A stretch of DNA of 64,000 nt, taken from contig CP136067.1 in NCBI GenBank assembly GCA_032622095.1, forward strand, positions 135,473,990-135,537,989, written 5' to 3'. Below, piece by piece: positions 32,620 to 44,324 of this stretch (the stretch's first letter is position 1; each line of letters begins with the position of its first letter). Origin of the DNA: Siphonodentalium dalli. Its lineage: Eukaryota; Mollusca; Scaphopoda; Gadilida; Siphonodentaliidae. Both the position numbers and the translations under genes were made by a program. Below the pieces are notes generated by a model. The model searched no databases, was not told where the DNA came from, and saw only the letters and a program-made list of their open reading frames with translations.

Positions 32620-35238
32620 TCTAGCTTCCTAAGATACCTATATTAATGCAACACTATTCAAATTTTATCACAACTTACTTCAATTTGAAACGAAATGTCC
32701 GACATCACACAACTTTGTGGAATGTGGAATGCTTATTCTCACTAGCCATTGTTTATTTTGTCACCATATTGAGCCATATTCTTCCACTGTCAACATTTGT
32801 CAGATGTTGGGTTCATCATTTACAATGCGAGTCCGGAATTATGCCGATAAAAACAGAATTAAAAACAAAATACCGCGTTAAAAAAAAATTACCCGTCGCC
32901 GGCTATGTTGCCCGCAGCGGTGTATTACTGGGCATTTGCCAGCAGCGGGGATTATAGGATGATCACAGTGCTCTCTACCTCCATCTCTATCTCTCATCTC
33001 CTGTTATCTTACTAGTATCTCAAGATTAAGCAACTTGACAGTCCTGTTGATGGAGGAGGGTGGGATAGCACGGTTTGATTATCATGTTTCTATATACGGT
33101 ATGAGTATTTTAACTGTCAAGCTGCATTCCTTTATATATCTATATTTGTTTATCTCTATTATATATGAATGTAACACTCTGTATTTTGTCTGTTGTATTT
33201 GAGCTTATGCTCACCTGTCAACTTGTTATGCATCTATTAGTCATTACAAATTATATATCTATCTCGTCGGAATGTCATATCACGACAGCAGCAACTATTT
33301 ATCGGCCACAATAAGTCCAATACTTGCAAACTCTGAGTACCTTTAGCACTACACCACACGAGGGAGGACAAACTGTACTACTAGATGATCAATATAAACG
33401 TCTGAGACAACGGTGTTCATAGTGTGGCATGAACCGGTAAACCCAGTACGTCTGGTGGGGAATTAGTCAGTCCTCTTGCAGCCGATTCGCAACGGAAGTT
33501 GGGTCGAGTTTTCTGCGGGCGAAATTACCCAGAGCATCTGTTTTGATTGAAGGGAAATAACTCTATAACCGACAGCTAATTTATGTCTGCTACTCCGACC
33601 ATAAAATAGGAAAATGTAACTTTTTACCTTTCTATCACGCAACATGTGTTGTTATCCATTGTCTTATGTACATGTAGATTGTGAAATATAAATTTAAATA
33701 CATGCTTTGAAAATAACGACAGTGGATGGTGTATGGACTGTCACTATGGAGCAGTATGGTCTTTGATGTAAAAGTTAAAAAAAAATTATTTTCATTCTCA
33801 ATCAGCTGTCAATTTCTGAATTTGAATTTCTCATTTGTCAACTACTGTATAGGCTACTATAGCAGTATGTAGTACTGCATCAGGAGTCGATATACTGTTT
33901 TAAATTTGTATAGCATTTTGCAGCACTGTGTAGAATTTGTATAGCATTCCCTACCAATACATGTCTTTGATTGATTGATTGATTTATTTTTTATATAATT
34001 TATAAAGACATGCACGTATATTGTTTTAACAGGTTACAAATATAATAAATTACAAGCAAATAAAAAGGAGTTTTTAACATAATTTCAGTTGTTAGGCTAT
34101 ATAAGAAATCGCAAATTTTGAAACAAAAATGAGGCTGTAAAGAAGTCAAAGTGAATACCATTACTAGTACCAATGGTATGAATCTACTATGAATCTATGA
34201 TGGCTGAAATTTAGAAAAAAATCGTAGAGTACATGTACGGCTAGATATCGGGGATGGCACAAAAAACACTCGAAGGCTTAATTCCATTGTGGTCCCCTGA
34301 TATGCTACCGGCCACGAGGCAGACAATATAGTTACCACAAAATTCTCCATTTTGATACTAAAAAATAATGGTAATGACATCAATGTTAATATATTGATAT
34401 TTTACATTGATAATCATAAAGCCATCATCAATGTGGATAAAATAATTTATCATCATAAGTGCTACATTTACAAGTAATCTTATGATTGTGAATATGTTTA
34501 TTTTAAAAGAAATGATCTTTTCACCGACCAGGTGGATGAGACGCCTGGCAGATCCATTTAACATAACAAGTCTGACACTCGTCTCATTCACCGGGTCTAT
34601 GAATACTGACCGATATAATATTATATTAATATTAGTAATATTAGTGCTGCTGCAAGAGGTGCCTGTGGGATCTGTGTCGGTTCGGTGACTTTGTAAATGA
34701 TGGATACGCACCACTGCATATACGCACCACTGCCATGTATGGCCGGTTTTGGACTGGTCTGTCCATGACAGAAAGATGGAAAGGGCACTTTTCCGCAAAA
34801 AGGGCATTTTCTCCGCAAACTCGGGAAAATAACCATAAATTCATTGTGGCAAAAATCCCTATTTTAATGGTATTTGTCGGATTTATGGCCGTTTTGTGAT
34901 AAAATTGACAAAAAATTAATATTCCTTGTGAAATTGGTGGTATTTGGAACAAAAAAGTCACATTTTGCTATAAAAACACGAGATTAAACACACAAAAAGC
35001 ATTTTCTGTCTCCAGAAAAAGGGCAAGTCCTGCCCCCGCTCGCCCCCCTTGGTCAAGGGCAGGGGGGTCAGCTGCCCCCTCTGCCCCCCCTCTTCCGGCG
35101 CCCCTGTGGAAACCCGAAATACAGGCAGCAGTTTCAATTTCATTGTAATGTAATGTAAATTGGTTAGCAAAAATTGGAAATCGCATGCATCGCAAAATTT
35201 AAAATGGAGCCTTGCAATGTATGTATCGTCGTAATTTG
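32620..35238. other. Intergenic, mostly unrecognised
   Basis: It contains an incomplete microsatellite 'tgattgattgattga' near 33970. A G/C-rich stretch at 35020-35105 with 'cttccggcgcccctgtgg' looks like a dispersed repeat. Overlapping ORFs at 34358-34961 on the minus strand have no family motif and uneven composition. Confidence 0.4.
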
Positions 35239-35433
35239 TATGGGAGGCCAAATTCACATTAATAATTGGGCTTCTAGACGATTGGTACTTGGACGTTTGG
35301 TACCTGGACGTTTCGTACCATGTGGACGATTGCTACCATTTCAGTGATTGATGATTGGTACCATATAAAATTGTGTTGGCTTATATTTAAAGTTACTTGT
35401 AATAGTGTTTTACAGTTTTATTGGAATATATCA

Positions 35434-36560
35434 TACTAGCAGATTAGCCCGCCACTGGCGGGATTGGTCCCATGGCTTGGGTCAATCCATTAAATATTTT
35501 TTTAAATATTTTTTTTCAAGGTAACCCCGTACAGGCACGCCGACAGCATGCTATCATTTGCCGGTACCCGTTTCAAGGTCATGTTGGATGGACAAAATAA
35601 CCCAACAAAAATATTCCCCATCCCGAGTTGACCATACATAAAAATTTTCACGTCGATGTCACCGCTGACGACCGAGATATCGCCCAATGTCATTTGTGGG
35701 TACCTGTTTCAAGGTGAAGGTCACCTCAGGCGAACAAACTGACCTGATGAAAATCTCCCCCATCCCTGGAAGCCCTAAGTAGGAAATTTCGTCTCGTTAT
35801 CCCCAGTTTCCGAGACGATCGATTGAGCCATATTTATACTCGTGTATATAAACGCTCTTTAACAACGACACCGCAGATACGAAAGCTCTTTAATCATTAA
35901 CCCATCAATCCCCATTACGGTGGCAGTTGAAGGGTGAAGGAGTGGTCACACGGGCTCGCGATTGGCCCGATTGCACTGCCTGTGGGTTTTGACCCTTACA
36001 CAGCAAGTTTAGGTTTAATCGGCCCAGCAGTTCTCGAGTCTATAGCGCACATATATACGGAAGTCTCAAAATATATAGTAGACTAGCCGATGAGCCCGAC
36101 ATTGTCCGGGCTATTCAAAAACAAAATTTCAAGTCGATAGCTCCACCCGTTTCCGAGATCTGGTCTGCGCATGCGCGAAGCTGGCGTCGCACGGGCTCGG
36201 CGACCCGATACAATTCGTATCGGGGCAAGATACATTCACATACCAAATTTCAAGTCGATAGCTCCACCCGTTTCCGAGATCTGGTCTGCGCATGCGCGAA
36301 GCTGGCGTCGCACAGGCTCGGCGACCCGATAAAATTCGTATCCGGGGCAAGATACATTCACATAGCAAATTTCAAGTCGATAGCTCCACCCGTTTCCGAG
36401 ATCTGGTCTGCGCATGCGCGAAGCGGGCGCCGCACGGGCTCACCAATACGACAGCGTCGACCGCCTGGTCAAACTACACACACGTACCAAGTTTCGTCCC
36501 AATTGGTCGAGAATCGTAGATTTGTATAAATGACAAACAGACAGACAGAGGTCTTCAAAA
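35434..36560 (+). repeat. Dispersed repeat headed by ACTAGC + GC-rich stem
   Basis: It starts 'actagcagattagcccgcca' with the stem GCCCGCC/GGCGGGA. It continues with units containing 'gtacccgtttcaaggt' and 'cgatgtcaccgctgac', and ends in 'acagacagacagag' near 36545. A second start of the same form is embedded at 36082. The same head-and-tail layout is seen at 41285-42432. Confidence 0.55.
36082..36440 (+). repeat. Three ~121-bp tandem units after a hairpin
   Basis: 'aaatttcaagtcgatagctc' recurs at 36124, 36245 and 36367, spaced 121 and 122 bp. Each unit carries 'ccgtttccgagatctggtct' and 'gcgcatgcgcgaagc'. A hairpin head 'gcccgacattgtccgggc' precedes them (36093-36110). ORFs on both strands here are frames through the repeat. 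Confidence 0.9.
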
Positions 36561-37654
36561 TATATATGAGATATATCATATACACTGACGATAAATACCA
36601 ACAAATCAAGTAAAAACAAAAGAAAACAATATATATAGTAGCACACTGCAATTAAATTACGATCTATCAATCTAATTTAAGAGAGTTGTCGATATAGTAC
36701 AGTACTATGATATACCCTTAGACAACAATATTAAAAGAAAACAAGCACAACGAGAGAACACTTAGATATCAATTCATGACAACATATACATGTACAGCTG
36801 TCGAGGTCTCACTTCTGCATAACACGAGATACAGGATATGTCGTCGGATAGTGAGTCTGACATAATGAACAAATGATTGATAATGAGGTACCACTCTAGA
36901 ATTATCCGCCAATTTATATATTTATCACAACAATGATAATCGCACCCGTGGTTGTTTTTATTGTGAGTTATCATTGTGAAAACATTTTAATTTTGATTTA
37001 TCGCAAGGTAAAACAAACAAGCGCTGTGTCATCAGACCAAACAATTCACCGCATCATAAAGAAAAGATATTGGGCCTGTATACGTTGCTACATGCTAAAG
37101 TTACAAATATTGACATTAAAGACTCACCAAAGAGATAAATAAATAAACTAAGATTAATAAAATATTCACTCATTCATTTTATGTAGATGTGTTTGAGGCC
37201 AATTTATATTATAATCATAATTATCTAAGGCTATTTTTCTCTTAAATCTGCTGCAAAAATGACCTTATAAGGTCAAATTGTCTACAGTAAGTCAAACTAC
37301 TGATATAACACCATAATATATACATATATATTCGTAAAACATTAAATAAATTATCTGGTACCAATCGTCTTCACTGACTTGGTACCAACCGTCCAATCCA
37401 GACTGGTACCAATCGTCCCGTGGGTACGAAACGTTCAGGTACCAATCGTCCAAGGTACCAATCGTCTTGTTTCCAATAATTGTCCTGAGCTTCAATTTGA
37501 AGCTCAATCCAATTGCACTGACTCAAGTCAAATTGAATTGCGCTGAAGCAAATTCACTGAGTAAATTGTAATTTAATCGGGCTTAAATTGGTGCAAACTA
37601 TAGATAGTTATACCGTAAAAACTAAATTGGGTGATTTCGGACACTTTTATTGGT

Positions 37655-38040
37655 TTTTAACTCACCTGAGACAAAGTCTCCGGTGGAGCTATATAGTCAT
37701 CACTCCTCATCCGTCGTCCATCCATCCGTCCATCAAGAATCATGTTCTCTAGAACCGTAAGACCGAAATTGGTCTGATTGGGTTCATATTTGGTATGGAT
37801 GTTCCCTAGGTGACTCACATTTAGTTGCGAATTCTTAAAACGATTTCTTCTCAAGTTCCATTGGGCCGAATGGGTTAATTCATATTTGGTATAAAGGTTC
37901 CATGGGTGACTGTGATTCAGATTTGTTCAAATAAGTGCCGAATGTGGGCGGAGCCAGTGACATAACTAAAAAAAATGGGTTGAATGTGGCAATATGTGGG
38001 CGGAGCCAGTGACATAACTCAACAACAAAAAAAACAAAAA
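37655..38040 (-). repeat. Dispersed repeat with Helitron-like hairpin end, minus strand
   Basis: Read on the minus strand it ends 'gatgactatatagctccacc', then the hairpin 'GGAGACTTTGTCTC' and 'aggtgagttaa'. The same end on the plus strand at 57177-57225 finishes with a hairpin and CTAA. The body carries 'ccaaatatgaacccaat' and 'gttatgtcactggctccgcc' units. Confidence 0.65.
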
Positions 38041-38217
38041 AATCAGATTGAACTTGCTCAATTTAACATTAATTTATTCTTACTTTTTAAACATGTTATA
38101 AAATTTGAAAAACTAACACCATTATAACATCTGCAGAGTTATGAAACTTTAATCTTTAATGAGCGTGCGTGGTTGTTTATACCTCAGGCGCAGGTGAATG
38201 ACCTCATATAATTTTAG

Positions 38218-39110
38218 TCAAGTTTTTCAAAAACTAGACTTATGGTTTGACGAGGGACGGTTGGCGGGCGGGCGGGCGGACCTAAAGAATGCCTTATAAC
38301 TTTGACATTTGTGAACGGATTCAAAAACATTTAGGTATGTGAGTTGCTCCCAATGACTTTTTATTGCCTGTAGAAAATGGGTCACGTCCGAACTTTTTGA
38401 CAAGAGTTATCCATCTTTGATGACTTTTTTGCAATTTTATCACCTGTTAGCACGATAACTCAATCAAATATTAACTGATTACAACCATATTTATGATATA
38501 TGAGTCTCTTGCAACAATATCTCGGACGAGTTCGAAAACCAGGTTTGTCCGAATTTTTTCCCCAGAGTTATGGGCCTTAGTTTGTATATTTTTAGCATTT
38601 TTTTTTCACCGTTAGCATGATAACTGAATCAAATATTAACTGATTCAAACCATATTTGATATATGAGTCTCTTGCAACAATATCTCGGACGAGTTCGAAA
38701 ACCAGGTTTGTCAAAATTTCCCCCCCGGATTTAGGGACCTTAGTTTGTCTATTTTTAGCATGTTTTTCACTGTTAGCGTGATAACTCAATTAAATATTAA
38801 CTGATTCAAACCATATTTGATATATGAGTCTCTTGCAACAATATCTCAGACGAGTTTGAAAACCAGGTTTGTCCAAATTTTTCCCCTGAAGTTATGGAAC
38901 TTAGTTTGTCTATTGTTAGCATGTTTTTCACTGTTAGTGCGATAAGTTCGATAACTCAATTAAATATTAACTGATTCAAACCATATTTGATATATGAGTC
39001 TCTTGCAACAATATCTCGGAAGAGTTCGAAAACCAGGTTTGTCCGACTTTTTGGGCCTTGTGTGGGCCTTATTGCCAAGTTATTGGCAAAAGTTTTCTTC
39101 GACTGCCAAT
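38218..39110 (-). repeat. ~161-bp tandem array, inverted relative of 3171-4350
   Basis: On the plus strand 'gcaacaatatctcggacgag' or close variants start at 38511, 38674, 38835 and 39005 (spacing 163, 161 and 170). The left edge 'tagtcaagtttttcaaaaac' is the complement of the hairpin end seen at about 4320. It is thus a second, more diverged copy in reverse orientation. Confidence 0.85.
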
Positions 39111-39700
39111 AAACTCGTTTCTATTTCCATCAGTGATTTTTCAAAGATCGCGGGTATGGATTTTGGAGAAATTATCACATGCTTCCAGTTAGCAACTGTT
39201 TGGAGATTGTCAAAGCGCGGATTCGGAAATGGACCACCACAATGAAAATGAAATTAGCTATACTTCACAACTTACGAAGAATTCCCATGTGATTTTAGGC
39301 CTATTAGTTTCATTTAGACCAATTTTGTTGGTTGGCTTAATGTAAAAAAACATAGACGTCATGACACGGTTTCTGACGTCATTTTGGATTTGCGGGCCAG
39401 ATCCAGACAAGATTTCACAATCCACTACAAGTCCTGTCATGTCGTCTGTCGGGACCACTGCATGATGTCACTTAAATTATTCTTAGCGTTATGTCAGCGA
39501 TAATGGCAAATTTGAGGCACAGCATGTGTGGTTGCCCCACTTCATGTCTTGTACAACTCATATTATCTCTGCCAGAAGACTCAGTCAATGTTATTAGCTT
39601 CAGACAGAGACACATGTCATTAATTGAGATTAGAATAATAGATGTTATCTGACAGGCTGGTGTAAACAATTGCATAGCACTGGTGTTTGTTGTCATTGTC
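39111..39700. other. Intergenic, nothing recognised
   Basis: No supported gene or repeat. The frame 38994-39245 runs out of the tandem array into unique sequence and has no motif. Confidence 0.4.
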
Positions 39701-39950
39701 AAATTAAAACTGCTGATCCCAAGCCTGAATTTAGTGGTGCTACCATGTACAGCGGGTTAGCTTCACCAAATACACCTGGGGTTCTTATTCTGCTTAGGCC
39801 TCATCTTCTGGGAAGTATCTAGAGTATCAAATTGACATTTTTTTGTTACTTTTTCCATTCTGTTCAGTTTCTATATCCCCTAATTTGCAGAAGATAAAAT
39901 GCATAATCGAGGTGACCAATGGGTGCACATCACCAACTGCAATAGTCCAA
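39701..39950 (-). repeat. Dispersed repeat, 'aggcctaagcagaat' family, minus strand
   Basis: It carries complements of 'ttggtgatgctagc', 'aggcctaagcagaataag' and 'ttatcttctgcaaattaggg'. These words recur at 54890-56240, 57970-58150 and at the very start of the window. A further piece, 40840-41010, contains 'gacctcattctgcaaatgtc'. Confidence 0.65.
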
Positions 39951-39952
39951 GT

Positions 39953-40825
39953 CTTCTTGTACTAAAACCAGCTAAGATATTGGTATGGCGAGATGCTGGT
40001 GTTTAGTCCAAGCCCGCCTGCATAGCATTCCTATGACACGACTTACGCCCCGGATCTGTGGTGGGAATTTGTGGTGTATTTTACTCGATTTACCTAACAA
40101 ATCAATACATGATGCTATATACATCGGAAAGAGTTACATCTTATGGTCATAATGGTGTATAATAATCGAACTTTCATGTTAAATTACGCATATAATATTC
40201 CGGTTGATTGTCACCGACATCGCTGTTTTTATATTTTGTTTACGTTTTAACTTAAACCCGAAGAGTTACGAAGAACCTCGGCATAGTCCGGAGTTTGTTT
40301 TGGGCGAGATGAATTTATATACAAACAAAATGGCAACCCCCGTATTATTCTAATGCTTGTTGTGTTTACACTGTTTTAAACTGTCAGATGGTTGTAATTC
40401 CCGTAATTTATTTAATGTATTACATTTATTTCTTCAATATTTACTTAATCTATGTATTTATTTATTATTGACACGTATAATAACGATTACAATGGAGGAT
40501 TCATCGTGCGTGGTTGATCGAAAATCTACGGAATATTCGCGAGGTCAACTGAGTTCGCATACTTTTAAAAATTTGTAAACACTGTGGCAAATGTCTCTTT
40601 TCACATTAAATTACCGCTTTCAATTCACAACTGATGTGGGTTTCAGATCAAATAGCATGTCTTCTGAGGAAAATATCCGTTTATTGTCGCAATTGTGATA
40701 TTTTATTTCATATAATTGTGGTTTTATTTGAGCGGGTCACTAACGCTTAAGTCGTGTTATAAGAAGCCTATGCAGGCGGGCTTGGACTAAACACCAGCAT
40801 CTCACCATACCAATATCTTAGCTGG
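39953..40825. mobile_element. TIR element, TAGTCCAAGTCTTCTTG family, right tip lost
   Basis: The left arm reads TAGTCCAAGTCTTCTTGTAC, then 'gctaagatattggtatgg' and 'tagtccaagcccgcctgcat'. The right arm inverts all of this except the last ~20 bp. The full arm is therefore about 75 bp and itself contains a doubled terminal motif. It appears to be inserted in the 'aggcctaagcagaat' repeat, whose parts lie on both sides. Confidence 0.75.
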
Positions 40826-41099
40826 TTTTAGCCTTGCGGAATAGCATAATTAAATTCACCCTTTGGGGACCTCATTCTGCAAATGTCAGACACACTAAAT
40901 ACAGACTTGGCTTTTCCCATATTATTTTCTTAACTACCATTATCCAGGTGAAATCATACCCTGATTTTTCAAAGAAAAATTGTGGATATCTTGGATTGAA
41001 TTTGTCTGTCTGTCAGGCTGTCCTTCCATCAGTCTGTCTGTCTGTCGGGATGTCTATTCATCTGTCCATCAACAATTGTTTTCTTCTCCAGATCCATAT

Positions 41100-41284
41100 T
41101 ATAGACCGAATGGGTTTATATATTTTGGTGTGGATGTTCCCTAGGCGACTCATAATCAGATTTGTTCAAATAAGTTCATCAGATCAATAGGTGCGAAGCC
41201 AGGGCCATAACTCTTTCCCACAATAGTAATTCTTAAAACAATTTCTTCTCAAGAACCGTTGGACCTATTTAGCTTATATTTTGT
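41100..41284 (+). repeat. Fragment of the 'gccataactctttcc' dispersed repeat
   Basis: Contains 'gaatgggtttatatattttg', 'ggatgttccctagg' and 'agccagggccataactcttt', the same phrases as at 53700-54150 and 56650-57200. Confidence 0.6.
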
Positions 41285-42432
41285 ACTAGCAGGGTTACCC
41301 GGCGTTGCCCAGGTTAATGCGATGTGAAACCATCTGTATGCTGTGGATATTTGTTGGGAATAGAGAACACTCTTGTTCAAAGTGTTATACGTTTTCTCAT
41401 AAATTGTATATTCAAATAACATCACAAAACATGATTATTACAGTCATGGAATATAAGAAGTGGCCCACCTTGTCAATTGTCATTCTGTTTATCGCGATTA
41501 ATCCGTTCCACCAATAATGAAGTATTTATTTATTTACAACTGCGTATACGTCAGACGTTATAATATGATACATGGACATCATAAAGACATTAGTTCGCAT
41601 AAATAAAAGATGACAATTGGGTTTTACATATTGAGATGTATCAATCAATCTAGTGGGTTGGACTAAGATCTCGAGGATACCTGGCTATCATATCTCCATG
41701 AAGATACAGATGTTTCAAAGAAATTTCCAGGTGCTCCTCTGTTCATGGTGCTATATATTGGCTAAATATTCTCAGTTTCAACGAAATGTTGCTGCGCGTG
41801 CATATCAGCTACATTTGCCAGACACAGAGCGAGATTTTGAGTTGTTTATGTCAGTCGATGAGTCTGTTCTAAACCCCTTGTCAGATGTCAGTATTGGGAG
41901 GTGGGAGGATCCTGAAAAGTCATGTGCTACTAACTGCATTTTATTGTATATCAGAAGAAACTATATGACTGCACACTGTGACCACTATTGTTGAACAGGC
42001 CTTCCATATATCCTGACAAATTGTAACTTTTTTTGTGGAAACTGTATTGAATGGAACAGACTCAATTTTGTTATAATATATATGCAATCCTCTGACGGTT
42101 CGAGGTCTCTCAGTTTGCACGAATATTGCCATCCCCATTTAATATGACAATTAAGAAGATATAATTGTTCAAGTGACTTATAAGTGGGTTACCATTTGTC
42201 GGGATTGTGAAATGTAAACGCCCAAATCTCCTTAAAATGATATGGAGATGGCCTGGTTGACTATATATAACTTATATGTGGATATCGGCGAATAGCAATT
42301 TTATCTATGATAGTGCATATCCACTCGCCATCCGTGACGCAAACGACACTAAATGTGATTTAATTCATGGTATATCATTAGATAAAAACATGTATGAATT
42401 GATATATAGAACACACAGACAGACAGACAGCA
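41285..42432 (+). repeat. Dispersed repeat headed by ACTAGC + stem, tail ACAGACAGAC
   Basis: It starts 'actagcagggttacccggcg' (stem ACCCGGC/GCCCAGGT) and ends with 'gaacacacagacagacagac' at about 42409-42431. An ORF of 113 codons (41653-41994) inside shows no motif. The hairpin head and CAGA-rich tail match 35434-36560, suggesting one mobile family. Confidence 0.55.
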
Positions 42433-42599
42433 CAATTTGATTTCTTGTATCATTTGAGAAGAACGTGTCTGAATTTGATGGTAATTGGTACTAAAAATAT
42501 TTTGTATCAGTTTTTGGTGACCCTCCCGTCCCTATTTCGGACTCAAGCTGCACATACTAAGACTCATTAGAGATTAGAGATGCATATATATGAAATTGG

Positions 42600-43790
42600 T
42601 GAAAATTGGCGAGTATACAAATTCGTATCAAATTGAAGGTCCCCATATCTCTCACCCATAGGGCACCAATTTGTTGTGTCTAAACCACACGATAAGATTC
42701 CTCGTATCACGGAGAAGAATATGTATCAATCTGGTGGAAATCGGCACTAAACATATAGATATAATGTCCTTCTCATCTCTATACACCACTGACTCGAATG
42801 GCCCCCCTTGTGACATCCTTAAACCACACAATTACACTCCTGATATCATGGAGATGATTGTTTATAAGTTTGGTGATAATCGGCGACTAAACAATGTTTT
42901 TTTTTATCAAATTTGGTGCCAATCCCTCCCTCCCCATCTCTCACATAAACAGCACCACTATGGCGTCTTTAAATCACACGATCAGATCCTTGTATCATGG
43001 ATAAGAACGTGTATCAATTTGGTGGAAATTGGCGCCAAAAACATTGTGCATCAATTTTGGTGCCCCTATCCCTTTCAATACACCCCTGACTCGAATGAGG
43101 CCACACTTGACAGATATAAGCCACACCATTAGACTCCTCATACCATGGGGATGCTTTTGTATAAGTGTGGTGGCAATCGGCGACTAAACCAATTATTATC
43201 AAATTTAGTGCCCACCCCCTCCCAATCTTTCATCCAAACGACAACAATTTGGCGTTGTTAAATCGCACAATTAGATTCCTTGTATCATGAAGAGGAATAT
43301 ATATCAATTTGGTGGAAATCGGTGCTAAAATTAGTTTTATCAATTTTGGTGCCCCTCTCCCCTTTCGTGCAAATCTGACTTGAACGACGCCACTTTTGAC
43401 ATATTTAAACCACACCGTTGGATTCTTCATATCATGGGGATGATTATATGTAAGTTTCGTGGCAATCGCCGACAATTTTTTTTCTGCCCCTCCCCCTTCC
43501 GGGCACCCCTGACGCGAACGGCGCGACTTTTGCCATATTTAAAACACACCATTAGATTCCTCATATTATGGGGATGATTATAAATAAGTTTCGTGGCAAT
43601 CGCCGACAATTGTTTTTTCTGCCCCTCCCCCTTTTCTGCCCCTGACAACAACGGCGTCACTTTAGAAAATTTTAACCCCGACCATTATCTTTCTCGTAAA
43701 AAGTTACTCCTTTGGTATCATCTAGATGGTCCCCTGTGAATTTCTATAGAACACAGACAGACAGACAGACATTCGCAAATATAGATATAG
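42600..43790 (+). repeat. ~145-bp tandem array of alternating A/B units, CAGA tail
   Basis: Seven units centre on 'tatcatgg' variants at about 42700, 42848, 42999, 43145, 43285, 43434 and 43568. Type A has 'tatcaatttggtggaaatcg' and type B 'ataagtttggtggcaatcgg'. They alternate A-B-A-B-A-B and end with a second B. The array closes with 'acacagacagacagacagac'. The 153-codon frame 42671-43132 is a frame through the array. Confidence 0.85.
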
Positions 43791-43794
43791 ATGG

Positions 43795-44214
43795 AGGTCC
43801 TTGGGTGACCAGGTTCAGATTTGTTCAAATGGGATCATTTTTTAGGAAACCTTTGAGGGAAATCAATTCACTTCAACTCTTAAATCTACCCTTTGAAATT
43901 ACAAGATGAATGTAGCTCATAGATGGGGATTCACATTTGTTCAAATAGGGGCAACACTAAGAGATTTAACTCTCCCCACCCACCGTACCTGTAACTATGC
44001 TGTTTGAGGCACTGGGGAGGGAGTGTAGAGCGGGTGGAGTTTTGATCCCCTACTTTGATCAAATTTTCAACAGTTGAAAATTTTATGCCTGATAAAACAT
44101 TGTTGTAGATTAGATTTTCACAGAAAAAATAGGTTAGAATTGTTCTCATAGTTTGATATGATTTTCCATCTACAATGTAGTATGTTTTTAAACCAACAAT
44201 CAATATGTTCCTAC
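43795..44214. other. Intergenic, nothing recognised
   Basis: Short relics of mollusc dispersed repeats ('aggttcagatttgttcaaat') and AT-rich sequence. No gene. Confidence 0.4.
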
Positions 44215-44244
44215 TTAACCCTTTACCCAACAGAACGGCCCTGT

Positions 44245-44313
44245 GCCAATGCATTCTCTTATATATGCGAGTCGACCATAGGTCGCCTCGCATATATAAG
44301 AGAATGCATTGGC
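44245..44313. repeat. 69-bp palindrome module, copy 1
   Basis: The arms 'gccaatgcattctcttatat' + 'atgcgag' face each other around 'tcgaccataggtcgcc'. Identical or near-identical copies are at 45753-45821, 46436-46504, 46584-46653, 49579-49647, 50108-50176 and 50257-50325. Short relatives are at 5646-5700 and about 2010-2091. Copies come in both loop orientations. Confidence 0.95.
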
Positions 44314-44324
44314 TTAACACATAT

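Larger units (their letters stand above)
35261..37482. mobile_element. Foldback-like element with arrayed GACGATTGGTACC repeats
   Basis: The left end (35261-35345) and the inverted right end (37350-37482) each hold four to five copies of a 13-16 bp unit. Its consensus is GGACGATTGGTACC. Both begin with a variant of AATTATTGG. Arrayed subterminal repeats are typical of foldback-type elements. Its 2.2-kb interior contains two other repeats (35434 and 36082) and a plain AT-rich stretch 36640-37340. No coding region is recognised. Confidence 0.75.

Noticed and set aside
34358-34961. Overlapping minus-strand frames of 149, 71 and 106 codons
   Set aside because: They overlap in different frames, lack motifs or splice context, and cross low-complexity sequence.
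36088-36120. Hammerhead-ribozyme-like 'gatgag' + stem
   Set aside because: The GAAA core that should follow the stem is missing and the heads of the related repeats lack the motif.
36124-36440. CRISPR-like regular repeats
   Set aside because: Contiguous ~121-bp tandem units without short unique spacers, in eukaryotic DNA.
42671-43132. 153-codon frame, the longest in the window
   Set aside because: It runs through the ~145-bp tandem array and repeats its own peptide; no domain motif.
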